From the NCBI GenBank assembly GCA_016764855.1, contig JAESRB010000002.1, forward strand, positions 1 through 44,655: 44,655 bases of DNA. Direction: 5' to 3'. Under the pieces are notes generated by a model. The model did no database searches, was not told where the DNA came from, and saw nothing but the letters and a program-made list of their open reading frames with translations. Positions 35,919-43,561 of this stretch are shown here, piece after piece. Every line of letters starts with the position of its first letter. Within the stretch, counting starts at the first letter, position 1. A program made the translations under genes and the position numbers. This DNA comes from Emcibacter sp. (lineage in GTDB: Bacteria; Pseudomonadota; Alphaproteobacteria; Sphingomonadales; Emcibacteraceae).

Positions 35919-36965
35919 ATGGAAAATGAAGCTAAACTGCTCGGCCCTACTTATTACGCCATTGCGCTGCAAACCTCCATTGATACGGTCAACAACTGCA
36001 ACAGCCGCGAAGACGCCCGCCTGCTGATAAATAAGACGATCCAGCGTCTGGCATTGGAAATACAGTCCAGCAAGAAATTTGTCGGGCCTGATACCCGACT
36101 GGTGGTTCTGCCGGAATATTTCCTGACTGCCTATCCTATGAATGAAACGATTGCCGGATGGGCCGAGAAGGCCTGCCTTGATATGGATGGGCCGGAATAT
36201 GAAGCTCTGGGCCGCATTGCGCAGGATAATGATATCTATCTATCCGGCAATGCTTATGAAAAAGATCCAAATTTTCCGAGCCTTTATTTCCAGACCAGCT
36301 TTATCCTTAATCCTTCCGGCAATGTAATTTTACGCTACCGACGGCTGAATTCCATGTTTGCCCCGACCCCTCATGATGTCTGGGATAAATATCTTGATGT
36401 TTACGGTCTGGACGGCGTTTTTCCCGTGGCCCATACCGATATTGGTAATCTGGCCTGTATCGCATCCGAAGAAATCCTTTATCCTGAAATCGCCCGCAGT
36501 CTTGCCCTGCGCGGGGCTGAAATATTCCTTCATTCATCTGGCGAAATTGCCTGTACGGCAGACAGCCCGAAACATATCGCCCGCCGCGCCCGCGCCATCG
36601 AAAATATGGCTTATGTCATCTCATCGAATTGTAGCGCCATCCGAGGCCATGACATGCCAGAAAATGCCACAGGCGGCCGATCCGCCATCATTGATTACCG
36701 GGGTATGGTTCTTCAGGAATCCGGCTGGGGCGACACGATGACCGCCAATGCCTCCCTTGATATAAACGCCCTAAGACAACATCGCAAACGGCCGGGCATG
36801 AGCAATTACCTTGCTCGACAACGTCTGGAACTATTCGCCGATACCTATGGAAAATCCGGTAGCCACCCCGCCAATAGCCTGCTGGACAAAGGCGGCAAAC
36901 ATATTATTCCAGACCGAAGCCATTTCATGGCCCGCATGTTGGACGCGATAAAAAAACTATCCTGA
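35919..36965 (+). CDS. Nitrilase-superfamily carbon-nitrogen hydrolase
   Basis: This 348-residue protein retains Glu66 (LPEYFLT) and Cys180 (GNLACIASEEILYPEIAR) of the nitrilase triad. The position of the usual catalytic lysine (normally YRK) reads Arg142 in LRYRRLNS. From similar sequences I remember, this Arg may be a subfamily trait, but I could not check. It should hydrolyse an amide, carbamoyl or nitrile group if active. It shares clear sequence around YGLDGVFPV and TDIGNLA with the protein at 2690-3721, which instead has the Lys but lacks the Cys. AAGGAGGA precedes the ATG. Convergent with the FNR-like gene, with three bases between stops. Confidence 0.87.
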   Translation: MENEAKLLGPTYYAIALQTSIDTVNNCNSREDARLLINKTIQRLALEIQSSKKFVGPDTRLVVLPEYFLTAYPMNETIAGWAEKACLDMDGPEYEALGRIAQDNDIYLSGNAYEKDPNFPSLYFQTSFILNPSGNVILRYRRLNSMFAPTPHDVWDKYLDVYGLDGVFPVAHTDIGNLACIASEEILYPEIARSLALRGAEIFLHSSGEIACTADSPKHIARRARAIENMAYVISSNCSAIRGHDMPENATGGRSAIIDYRGMVLQESGWGDTMTANASLDINALRQHRKRPGMSNYLARQRLELFADTYGKSGSHPANSLLDKGGKHIIPDRSHFMARMLDAIKKLS

Positions 36966-36968
36966 TAT

Positions 36969-37664
36969 TCAAGGGGACGTTTTCTCAACCACTTGTCGCA
37001 AGCCTTCGCGGTCCTTCAGGGTCACGACCCAGGCTTGTGATAATTCGATCAGGCCTCGGCGTTTTAGCTGCGAAAAAGCACGGCTTACTGTTTCAACGGC
37101 CACGCCCAGATAGTCGGCAATATCAATTCGGGTCATGGGCAGTATGAAACTGTCGCTATGGCCATCAAATTTCTGTTGTCGTCCATCAATATAGAGCAGA
37201 AAATAGGCAATCTTCTCAACAGCATTTTTCCGGCCCAGAACAAAAAGCTGATCCATGGTAGCTGCTAAAACCCGGGAGGCTATTTCATGAACTTTCCTCT
37301 CCAAGACGGGGTGCGTAGGATATAACCCCTCAAGGTCTTTCATATGCCAGCGGCAAGCCACAACCGGGGCCAGCGCCTGTGCGCTGACACTATAAAAAGG
37401 TCCTGAATTGATCCCAATAAAGTCCCCCGGATATACAAAAGCCATGATTTGACGACTACCATCACTGGCCAGGCGTTCCAATGTGCATACGCCCGAGGAC
37501 AGATTATAAACATATTTGGAGGGGTCTTCTTCGTGAAGCAGAAAACCGCCCTCATCTACTTTTACCCGGTGGGCAATAGAAAATAGTTGCTCTATCTCAT
37601 CGCCAACCATCGCGGAACAAAGGGCGCTATTTCTGGCCAGACACGCTTGGCAACTTAATCCCAT
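36969..37664 (-). CDS. Crp/Fnr-family regulator with FNR-type cysteines
   Basis: This 231-residue protein has a cAMP-receptor-type beta-barrel with FVYPGDFIGI near residue 80, a dimerisation helix (VLERKVHEIASRVL) and a C-terminal winged helix-turn-helix (DIADYLGVAVETVSRAFSQL). Cys5-X2-Cys8-X7-Cys16 at the N-terminus plus a later cysteine (Cys104 or Cys60) match the pattern of oxygen-sensing [4Fe-4S] FNR/FnrN proteins. The ATG at 37664 is chosen for the strong GGGAGAGGG just before it and because it places the cysteines at the N-terminus; an ATG at 37682 is also possible. It is the last gene of a six-gene minus-strand operon, so its expression may follow the pathway. Confidence 0.88.
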   Translation of the reverse strand: MGLSCQACLARNSALCSAMVGDEIEQLFSIAHRVKVDEGGFLLHEEDPSKYVYNLSSGVCTLERLASDGSRQIMAFVYPGDFIGINSGPFYSVSAQALAPVVACRWHMKDLEGLYPTHPVLERKVHEIASRVLAATMDQLFVLGRKNAVEKIAYFLLYIDGRQQKFDGHSDSFILPMTRIDIADYLGVAVETVSRAFSQLKRRGLIELSQAWVVTLKDREGLRQVVEKTSP

Positions 37665-37728
37665 TTCCCTCTCCCAAACCATATCAACACAACCATATAC
37701 TGAAAACTCTTTAACTGACAAGCTATGA

Positions 37729-38364
37729 TCAGGAAATGTTATCCAAGTAGGATAGAATGAAACCCTCAGAAACGACCTCGGCATATTTCGCCTGAAGGTC
37801 AAATAAATTTGCTTCATGAGGGATTGAGTCCCTATCGCCAACGGCCTCTTTCACCACAAGTGGAATGAAGCCATGCTGACAGGCATCAACCGCTGTAGCC
37901 CGCACACAACCAGATGTGGACAGGCCCGTGACAATCACCGTATCCACTTTCATCGCTGTTAGGGTCGAGGATAACGACGTGCCGAAAAAAGCGCTGGCAT
38001 ATTGCTTACTTAAGACAAGATCCCCGTCCATGGGCATCAGAGAGGACGAAAATTCTGCTAACGGATTACCTTTAAGGAAGGATTCTAAGGCCCCGATTTT
38101 ACGGTAAAAAACTCCGCCGTCTCGACCATCTTTACTATAGACCACATTCGTGAAAATAACAGGAATCTGCGATTTTCGCGCGACCTCCAAAATACGCCCG
38201 GCACTTTCGAATACATTTTCCACGCCCGCATATAACGGCGAGTCATGATCAATATATGCCATAACAAAGTCCACGAGCAGAAGGGCCGGACGCTTACCCG
38301 GCTCTAATGTTTTGCCAAATTGAGCTGCTCCATCGTTTTTTATGAAAACTTTTTTATGCGCCAT
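37729..38364 (-). CDS. Isochorismatase-family cysteine hydrolase
   Basis: This 211-residue protein has the complete Asp-Lys-Cys triad of the family: Asp32 (LLLVDFVMAY), Lys120 (LSKQYASAFFGT) and Cys153 (STSGCVRATAVD). The sequence resembles N-carbamoylsarcosine amidase and related amidohydrolases more than true isochorismatases. It probably removes a carbamoyl or amide group and releases ammonia. The ATG at 38364 gives the best start after GGGCGGGC. It lies 17 bases after the cupin gene and 64 bases before the FNR-like gene in the same operon. With the hydantoinase-like and Hyu enzymes it supports C-N bond hydrolysis in this module. Confidence 0.92.
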   Translation of the reverse strand: MAHKKVFIKNDGAAQFGKTLEPGKRPALLLVDFVMAYIDHDSPLYAGVENVFESAGRILEVARKSQIPVIFTNVVYSKDGRDGGVFYRKIGALESFLKGNPLAEFSSSLMPMDGDLVLSKQYASAFFGTSLSSTLTAMKVDTVIVTGLSTSGCVRATAVDACQHGFIPLVVKEAVGDRDSIPHEANLFDLQAKYAEVVSEGFILSYLDNIS

Positions 38365-38381
38365 TGCCCGCCCTGCCAATT

Positions 38382-39350
38382 TTAATCATGATCATGGTTA
38401 TGATGGTGGTGATCATGCGGATGATCATGATGTCCGTGGATATGCTTAACCTGTGGATCATCATGATAGTGAGGATTTTCAAAATCAGAGGGACCGTGCG
38501 GATGGTTATGGCCATCGGACAAGGCCCATTGGTATAATTGCGGCCTTTGACGGTACATCTGTGCGGCAGCTCGAAGTTTATTCTCATCAGGGTTGGACCA
38601 CGGATTAAAATGAAAATAATTATGGAGTTTTGAATCTGTCCGGCCAAAGGCAATGGTTCCCAATTTGCTGCGGAATGACCCATGATTGATATAGGGCGGT
38701 CGCCAGAAATAACCTCCCGTGGGCAATTCACCAAATTGCATCATCCAGGACGAGCCCCAGATATGATAACTTTCTTCGGCACAATCATGATAGGAAATAT
38801 TATCCTGCATGAATTGCGGCGTCATACAATATAGAAACGATATGGCCTCGGTCAGCACATCATAGCGCAAAACCTTTATCAGACAGCCCGCCGCGACGGA
38901 TGGATTAACCAGATTCCCTGGCGCCCAGGGGGCATCCTCATAGCCATTGACGGTGACGAATCCCTCTTTCAAACATAGGGGATGATGCGTATCAGATTCC
39001 ATAAAACTTGGCTCGCTATCGTTATACATCACCAACATTTCACAGCCCTGCGGCACCTCAATAGCATCAAGAGCATATCCTGCGGGCACGAACAGATAAT
39101 GTCCCTCCACACATAGCTCCCCCCCCACCTTCATGGCCCCGTTCAGGACAAAAATCTCTATATCTGAATAGCTCAAGCCCGGTTTTCTGCTGTATCCGCC
39201 ATCAAAACGCATCTTCAGAGTACAAGAGCCCACATCCGTATCCAACGACAAGACTTTAAAGTGGCTCCCTAAGGGCGTGAAACCTGGTAGTGTAAAATTC
39301 TTATAATCCTCGTTCAGTTCAACAAAGGGCTCAATATGTGGACGCGCCAT
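38382..39350 (-). CDS. Cupin-domain protein with histidine-rich C-terminal tail
   Basis: This 322-residue protein contains a cupin-like barrel (YSDIEIFVLNGAMKVGGEL followed by GHYLFVPAGYALDAI) and a second, less clear barrel region (WSNPDE near the end). The last about 45 residues are unusually rich in His and Asp (KHIHGHHDHPHDHHHHNHD), a metal-binding tail. Cupins include dioxygenases, isomerases and sensors. The function here is unknown, but a metal enzyme is likely. AAGGAAAG precedes the ATG. It lies in the operon between a small unknown gene and the isochorismatase-like gene. The NicO-like metal transporter upstream of the operon also has a His-rich region. Confidence 0.82.
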   Translation of the reverse strand: MARPHIEPFVELNEDYKNFTLPGFTPLGSHFKVLSLDTDVGSCTLKMRFDGGYSRKPGLSYSDIEIFVLNGAMKVGGELCVEGHYLFVPAGYALDAIEVPQGCEMLVMYNDSEPSFMESDTHHPLCLKEGFVTVNGYEDAPWAPGNLVNPSVAAGCLIKVLRYDVLTEAISFLYCMTPQFMQDNISYHDCAEESYHIWGSSWMMQFGELPTGGYFWRPPYINHGSFRSKLGTIAFGRTDSKLHNYFHFNPWSNPDENKLRAAAQMYRQRPQLYQWALSDGHNHPHGPSDFENPHYHDDPQVKHIHGHHDHPHDHHHHNHDHD

Positions 39351-39379
39351 GATCTTTCCTTTTTTCTCTGATGTTTATG

Positions 39380-39649
39380 TTACCAAACCACTTTATCGGC
39401 ATCGGGCCGGTCCGGCCGTTCCGGGATTTCTTCGGGCGTAATCTGACGACGCAGATCACCATTCACGTTGAAGCCTTTATTTTGAATAATTTCCAAAAAC
39501 CTTGCGATCCAGCCGTTGCGTTTGTCCTGTAGCCCTTCCATTTCCGTGGCTATCGTCTCATATCTCACCTGTTGAGTAGCAATTTCCTCATCCAGCCAGG
39601 CCTTTACCTCTGCGGTGCGTTCCGGCTTTTCATCCTGCACATATCTCAT
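39380..39649 (-). CDS. Small protein of unknown function
   Basis: This 89-residue protein is not recognised. It has a charged, mostly helical N-terminal two-thirds with coiled-coil-like spacing (TAEVKAWLDEEIATQQVRY, EGLQDKRNGWIARFLEII). The tail is rich in Pro, Glu and Asp (TPEEIPERPDRPDADKVVW). No signal peptide or membrane segment is visible. AGGAGC lies nine bases before the ATG. It is 27 bases after the CoA-transferase gene and 29 bases before the cupin gene, with matching orientation, so it is probably a real gene of the operon. It may be a small subunit or chaperone. Confidence 0.72.
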   Translation of the reverse strand: MRYVQDEKPERTAEVKAWLDEEIATQQVRYETIATEMEGLQDKRNGWIARFLEIIQNKGFNVNGDLRRQITPEEIPERPDRPDADKVVW

Positions 39650-39676
39650 TGTTTCAAGCTCCTGTTTCTGTTTATT

Positions 39677-40879
39677 TTATGACGAAGGCCCTTTGGTAAT
39701 GCCTCGTGTGAACATCTGTTGAATCTGATCCTCATCATATCCAACCTCCCGTAATATCTCTTCACTCTGTTGTCCAAGACGCGGCGGTAACCTTCTGATA
39801 TCAAGGGGCGTTTCTGAAAAACCGTAGGGTGTTTTTGCCATACGCAGTTTTCCCTCTGTCGGGTGATCCACCATCTGCCAAAATCCAGATTGCTTTAAAT
39901 GTGGATCATCAACCAAATCGTCTAATGTATTAACCACCATATGCGGCACATTGGTTGGTTTCAAAAGCACCAGCCATTCGGCAGTTGTCTTTTTGGCTAA
40001 TGCCTTTCCTGTTTCCGCGTAACTGACATCAATATTGGCCAGCCGGGTTTTCATATCCTTAAAACGTGGGTCAGTCAGCATATCGGGCCGCTCAACCACC
40101 TCGCAAAATGTCTTCCAGTGATTATCCCAATAGGGCAGCACCGCAATATAGCCGTCTTTTGTTTTATAAGGCCGCCGGTGTTTACTCATCAAACGGACAT
40201 AACCTGCCTTGCCGATGGGCGGCTCAAATGTCTGGCCCCAAAGATGCTCCACCATGACAAAGGACACCATGGTTTCATACATGGGAATTTCTATTTCCTG
40301 CCCCTTACCGTGGCGTTCCTTGTAAAAAAGCGCTGCTGTCACCGCATTAACCACGGCCATACCAGTGGTTTTATCCGCGAGTATCGTCGGCAGATAACGT
40401 GGCTCCCCTTCCACCATACTCATCAACATGGCAATGCCAGACCCCGCCTGTATGCTGTCATCCAGCGCGCCCTTATCACCATAAGGTCCATTTTTACTGT
40501 AACCATAAGTGGCGCAATAGATAATTTCAGGATTTTCCGCCTTGACCGAGTCATAATCAAGGCCCAATCGGCCCATGGCTTGCGGCCGAAAATTATGGAT
40601 CATCACATCGGCCTGCGCCACCAATTTTAACGCTGCGGCCTTGCCTTCCGGTTGTTTCAGGTCCAATACAATACTGCGTTTATTCCGATTGCATGTCAGG
40701 AACAACGCACTCATATCATCATTATTTCTTCGCGGACCCAAATGACGGTTGGTGTCGCCCGTCGGAGGTTCCACCTTAATGACCTCCGCCCCCATGTCTC
40801 CTAAAATTTGACATGCCCAAGGCCCCAAAACCACGCTGGTAAATTCAATGACTTTCACACCTTCCAATGGACCACTCAT
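39677..40879 (-). CDS. Class III (CaiB/BaiF) CoA-transferase
   Basis: This 400-residue protein has GPLEGVKVIEFTSVVLGPWA, MGAEVIKVEPPTGD and HNFRPQAMGRLGLDYDSV. The nucleophilic aspartate sits in ILADKTTGMAVVNAVTAAL. It transfers CoA between carboxylic acids. Its divergence from the two other class III CoA-transferases suggests a different acid substrate. The ATG follows GGAGGA six bases upstream, and only two bases separate it from the amidohydrolase stop. The pair is therefore translationally close, and the amidohydrolase product may be its substrate or follow from it. Confidence 0.93.
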   Translation of the reverse strand: MSGPLEGVKVIEFTSVVLGPWACQILGDMGAEVIKVEPPTGDTNRHLGPRRNNDDMSALFLTCNRNKRSIVLDLKQPEGKAAALKLVAQADVMIHNFRPQAMGRLGLDYDSVKAENPEIIYCATYGYSKNGPYGDKGALDDSIQAGSGIAMLMSMVEGEPRYLPTILADKTTGMAVVNAVTAALFYKERHGKGQEIEIPMYETMVSFVMVEHLWGQTFEPPIGKAGYVRLMSKHRRPYKTKDGYIAVLPYWDNHWKTFCEVVERPDMLTDPRFKDMKTRLANIDVSYAETGKALAKKTTAEWLVLLKPTNVPHMVVNTLDDLVDDPHLKQSGFWQMVDHPTEGKLRMAKTPYGFSETPLDIRRLPPRLGQQSEEILREVGYDEDQIQQMFTRGITKGPSS

Positions 40880-40881
40880 GC

Positions 40882-41781
40882 TTAATCCTCCGCTGCCAAT
40901 TCAACACCCCGAGCCTCAAGGCCGTATAATTTAATGACATTATTGCGCAGGAACTTCTTCTCCACAGCAGGCTTCAGGCCATAAGATCTTACTTCCTGAA
41001 GTGTCCGCTCGAAACCCAGAACCGGAAAGTCTGTGCCAAAAATGACCTTATCCTGACCATAAGAATTGATATATTTCCATACGGATTCCGGCCAGTATTT
41101 CGGGCTATGTGCATCTGTACAAATATAGACATTTTCATGTTTCCACGACATGGCTATCATCTCTTCATGCCAGGGAATACCCACATGGCTACCGATCAAT
41201 TTCAATTCCGGTAAATCACAAGCCACATCATCCAAATAAATGGGACGCCCTACGGAGCGACAGCGGTTGTCTTTGGCATAAATCAACGACTGACCAACCT
41301 GCATCTGAATTGGGATATCCAGTTCGATACATTTGGCATAGAAAGGATAATATTTCGCGTGATTAGGGGCTAATTCAAACCAATGCGGATAAAGATGCGC
41401 GCCGATGAAGCCTTTGTTCTTCACATCGTCCTCCAAGGCGCGGACCCCGTCCATCCCCTGATAAGGATCAATGCCCACAAGACCGAAAAAACGTTTGGGG
41501 TATTTTTCCACGGCCTCTGCCACCACCTCGGGCGGCATATGGTAACACCCCGGAAGGCCCGGACGCCCGGTTTTTGCAGCAATCAGAAATGCGTATTCAA
41601 TGCCCGCCTCATCCATCATATGGATCATTTCTTCCAAGGACGTCCCGACGGAACTGTGGTTCCCCTTTACTTTGCCAACGAAAAAATCATCAGTCCAGTC
41701 GGGACGATGTTGCAGCGCCTCTGACGTCCAGATATTCACCACCGCATCAATTGCTTTGAAATTCCCTGTTTTCCCGGTCAT
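40882..41781 (-). CDS. Amidohydrolase-2 family (ACMSD-like) protein without the first HxH motif
   Basis: This 299-residue TIM-barrel protein has the later motifs of the amidohydrolase-2/ACMSD-like group: GFIGAHLYPHWFEL, IGSHVGIPWHEEM and FGTDFPVLGFER (the aspartate ligand). The N-terminal HxH that binds metal in most members is replaced by Val14-X-Asn16 (AIDAVVNIW). Such enzymes hydrolyse lactones or decarboxylate aromatic acids. The altered site suggests a different metal geometry or a non-canonical reaction. AAGGAAA and AGGAAAG precede the ATG. It is the first enzyme of the six-gene operon, 31 bases after the transporter gene. Confidence 0.85.
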   Translation of the reverse strand: MTGKTGNFKAIDAVVNIWTSEALQHRPDWTDDFFVGKVKGNHSSVGTSLEEMIHMMDEAGIEYAFLIAAKTGRPGLPGCYHMPPEVVAEAVEKYPKRFFGLVGIDPYQGMDGVRALEDDVKNKGFIGAHLYPHWFELAPNHAKYYPFYAKCIELDIPIQMQVGQSLIYAKDNRCRSVGRPIYLDDVACDLPELKLIGSHVGIPWHEEMIAMSWKHENVYICTDAHSPKYWPESVWKYINSYGQDKVIFGTDFPVLGFERTLQEVRSYGLKPAVEKKFLRNNVIKLYGLEARGVELAAED

Positions 41782-41812
41782 GGATACTTTCCTGTATTTC
41801 CTTTCATTTCGA

Positions 41813-42538
41813 CTATAGCCCCAGCGTTATCATGCCAAGGCCGCAAAGGCTGAGCGTGCCCCCGGCAAAAGCATGGGCATATTTTTCCAATCCGGAGAAA
41901 TCAACCGACTTCAAACCCATCATCGCCCCCGCGACGATTACCGCCATGGTTCCAATGGTCACCAACATGAACACACCGATCATCACGATCATGCTCATCC
42001 ATTCCCCCTGCGCTGCCGGGATCATCATCAACGGGATTAAGGGTTCACAGGGGCCAAGAACAAATATGATAAACAAAGCCCACGGAGCAAAATATCCCAT
42101 GCCCTTTTGACGTTGCCCACCCTCGTGAATATGCGCATGGGAAACAGTGTGATTATGGCTATGACTGTGAAATATCCCATCGCCATGGCTGTGCATATGA
42201 CGATGGGATTTATGACGTTGACTTCGTTTCATACCCCAAACAAGATAAACCAGACCAAAAGCGATCAAAACCCACGCCGCCACATCGCCGCGCAAGGCCT
42301 CTATCATTTCAAGGTCAGCAAGCGCCTTTCCCGCAATAACCCCAATAAGCCCCAACAGGATCGATCCGACAGAATGTCCTATCCCGCACAAAACTGTTGT
42401 CACAATCGTTTGGGACAGACCCCAACCCCGCGCTTTGCCAACGGCCACAAAGGGAAGGTAATGATCCGGACCAAGAAGCGTATGGATAAATGCAATAGAG
42501 GCCGCCCCCCATATCAACATCAATGTTTCATTGGTCAT
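41813..42538 (-). CDS. NicO/UreH-like nickel or cobalt transporter
   Basis: This 241-residue membrane protein has about six hydrophobic segments. The first contains HTLLGPDHYLPF, the H-X5-DH signature seen in NicO, HupE and UreH-type nickel/cobalt permeases. A hydrophilic loop after the third segment (about residues 107-145) is packed with histidines (HMHSHGDGIFHSHSHNH). Another helix contains GPCEPLIPLMMIP. It probably moves Ni2+ or Co2+; direction is unclear. AGGGAGAATGA-type sequence precedes the ATG. It lies 31 bases upstream of the amidohydrolase gene and likely leads the same operon. It is divergent from the GntR gene. Confidence 0.82.
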   Translation of the reverse strand: MTNETLMLIWGAASIAFIHTLLGPDHYLPFVAVGKARGWGLSQTIVTTVLCGIGHSVGSILLGLIGVIAGKALADLEMIEALRGDVAAWVLIAFGLVYLVWGMKRSQRHKSHRHMHSHGDGIFHSHSHNHTVSHAHIHEGGQRQKGMGYFAPWALFIIFVLGPCEPLIPLMMIPAAQGEWMSMIVMIGVFMLVTIGTMAVIVAGAMMGLKSVDFSGLEKYAHAFAGGTLSLCGLGMITLGL

Positions 42539-42617
42539 TCATTCTCCCACCGTGAGACAAAATATTCTATTTCTGGATGTTATATTTGGATCATCTCCCA
42601 CCGTATCTTTTCCTGCC

Positions 42618-42631
42618 ATGACATTTGTCAC
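42618..42631. promoter_or_regulatory. Inverted repeat ATGAC-N4-GTCAC in the GntR/NicO gap
   Basis: ATGACATTTGTCAC lies in the 207-base gap between the NicO-like gene and the GntR gene and closely matches the repeat at 34913-34926. Related half-sites ATGAC (42662-42666) and GTCAC (42683-42687) occur nearby at wider spacing. It is a candidate GntR operator. Confidence 0.45.
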
Positions 42632-42745
42632 AGGTAAAAAGCCGCGCGCTAAAAAATATACATGACCTATGTAATTTTCCTTGTCACATATGCTATAAAC
42701 GACATATCATTATACGCTATTAATATATGAAAAACGGAGAAGATT

Positions 42746-43561
42746 GTGGCAGAAAAAACAGTGACACATAAAGACACCATTGACGACAGCCTGCCAACGC
42801 CGCTTTATCATCAACTTTATGTTCTGATCCGGGAAAAAATATATTCCGGGGTTTATGCGAATGCCACCTTGATCCCGACGGAAAAAGAACTGGAAATGAT
42901 GTTTGATGTTTCCCGCATTACCGTCAAACGCTCCCTTGACGAATTGGCCAAGGAAGGCTTGGTCGCCCGACAAGGAGGACGGGGAACAACCGTGACCTTC
43001 AATACGCCCGTTTCCCATTCTTCGGGCAATATGGCAGGGTTGATCGAGGATATGCAAAATATTGCTAAGGAAACCTCCGTCACAATAATTGAATTCGATT
43101 ATGTTAAGGCGCCGCCACTGACTGTGGATGCCCTAAAGCTCGAACCATCTGCCATTGTCCAGAAAGCCATCCGCATTCGCCATATGAACGACATGCCTTT
43201 TTCCTATGTCATCACCTATCTGCCCGAAGATATTGGCAGAACCTTTAAATATGAGGAGCTGGAAGCCCGGCCTATTCTGGCCCTGATTGAGTGGTCCGGC
43301 ATTGCCATTGCACGGGCGCGGCAAACCATAACCGCAACATTGGCCGACAGCGCAACCGGGGCCGCCTTAAAGGTGAATATCGGCTCACCTCTGCTTAAAG
43401 TCACCCGTATTGTCTATGACATCAACGACAGGCCCGTTGAATATATTACAATTTTTTACCGGCCGGATCACTACCAACTTAATCTTGACCTCTCCCGCGA
43501 GAAAGGGGATCAGGCCAATTTCTGGTCTACTGGTCAGCAGGCTTCTGCCACATTTTCCTGA
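42746..43561 (+). CDS. GntR/HutC-family transcriptional regulator
   Basis: This 271-residue protein has an N-terminal winged helix (PLYHQLYVLIREKIYSGVY, ATLIPTEKELEMMFDVSRIT, LDELAKEGLVARQGGRGTTV). It is followed by a UTRA-type effector domain with FSYVITYLPEDIG and RPVEYITIFYRPDHYQL. HutC-type regulators are usually repressors released by a pathway metabolite. The GTG at 42746 is preferred because GGAGAAG lies just upstream. The 3' end overlaps the convergent CoA-transferase gene by 35 bases. It is the best candidate to control the right-hand module. Confidence 0.92.
   Translation: MAEKTVTHKDTIDDSLPTPLYHQLYVLIREKIYSGVYANATLIPTEKELEMMFDVSRITVKRSLDELAKEGLVARQGGRGTTVTFNTPVSHSSGNMAGLIEDMQNIAKETSVTIIEFDYVKAPPLTVDALKLEPSAIVQKAIRIRHMNDMPFSYVITYLPEDIGRTFKYEELEARPILALIEWSGIAIARARQTITATLADSATGAALKVNIGSPLLKVTRIVYDINDRPVEYITIFYRPDHYQLNLDLSREKGDQANFWSTGQQASATFS

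Noticed and set aside
37682-37841. N-terminal extension of the FNR-like protein to 37841
   Set aside because: It overlaps the isochorismatase-like gene. The cysteine motif is N-terminal when the ATG at 37664 is used.
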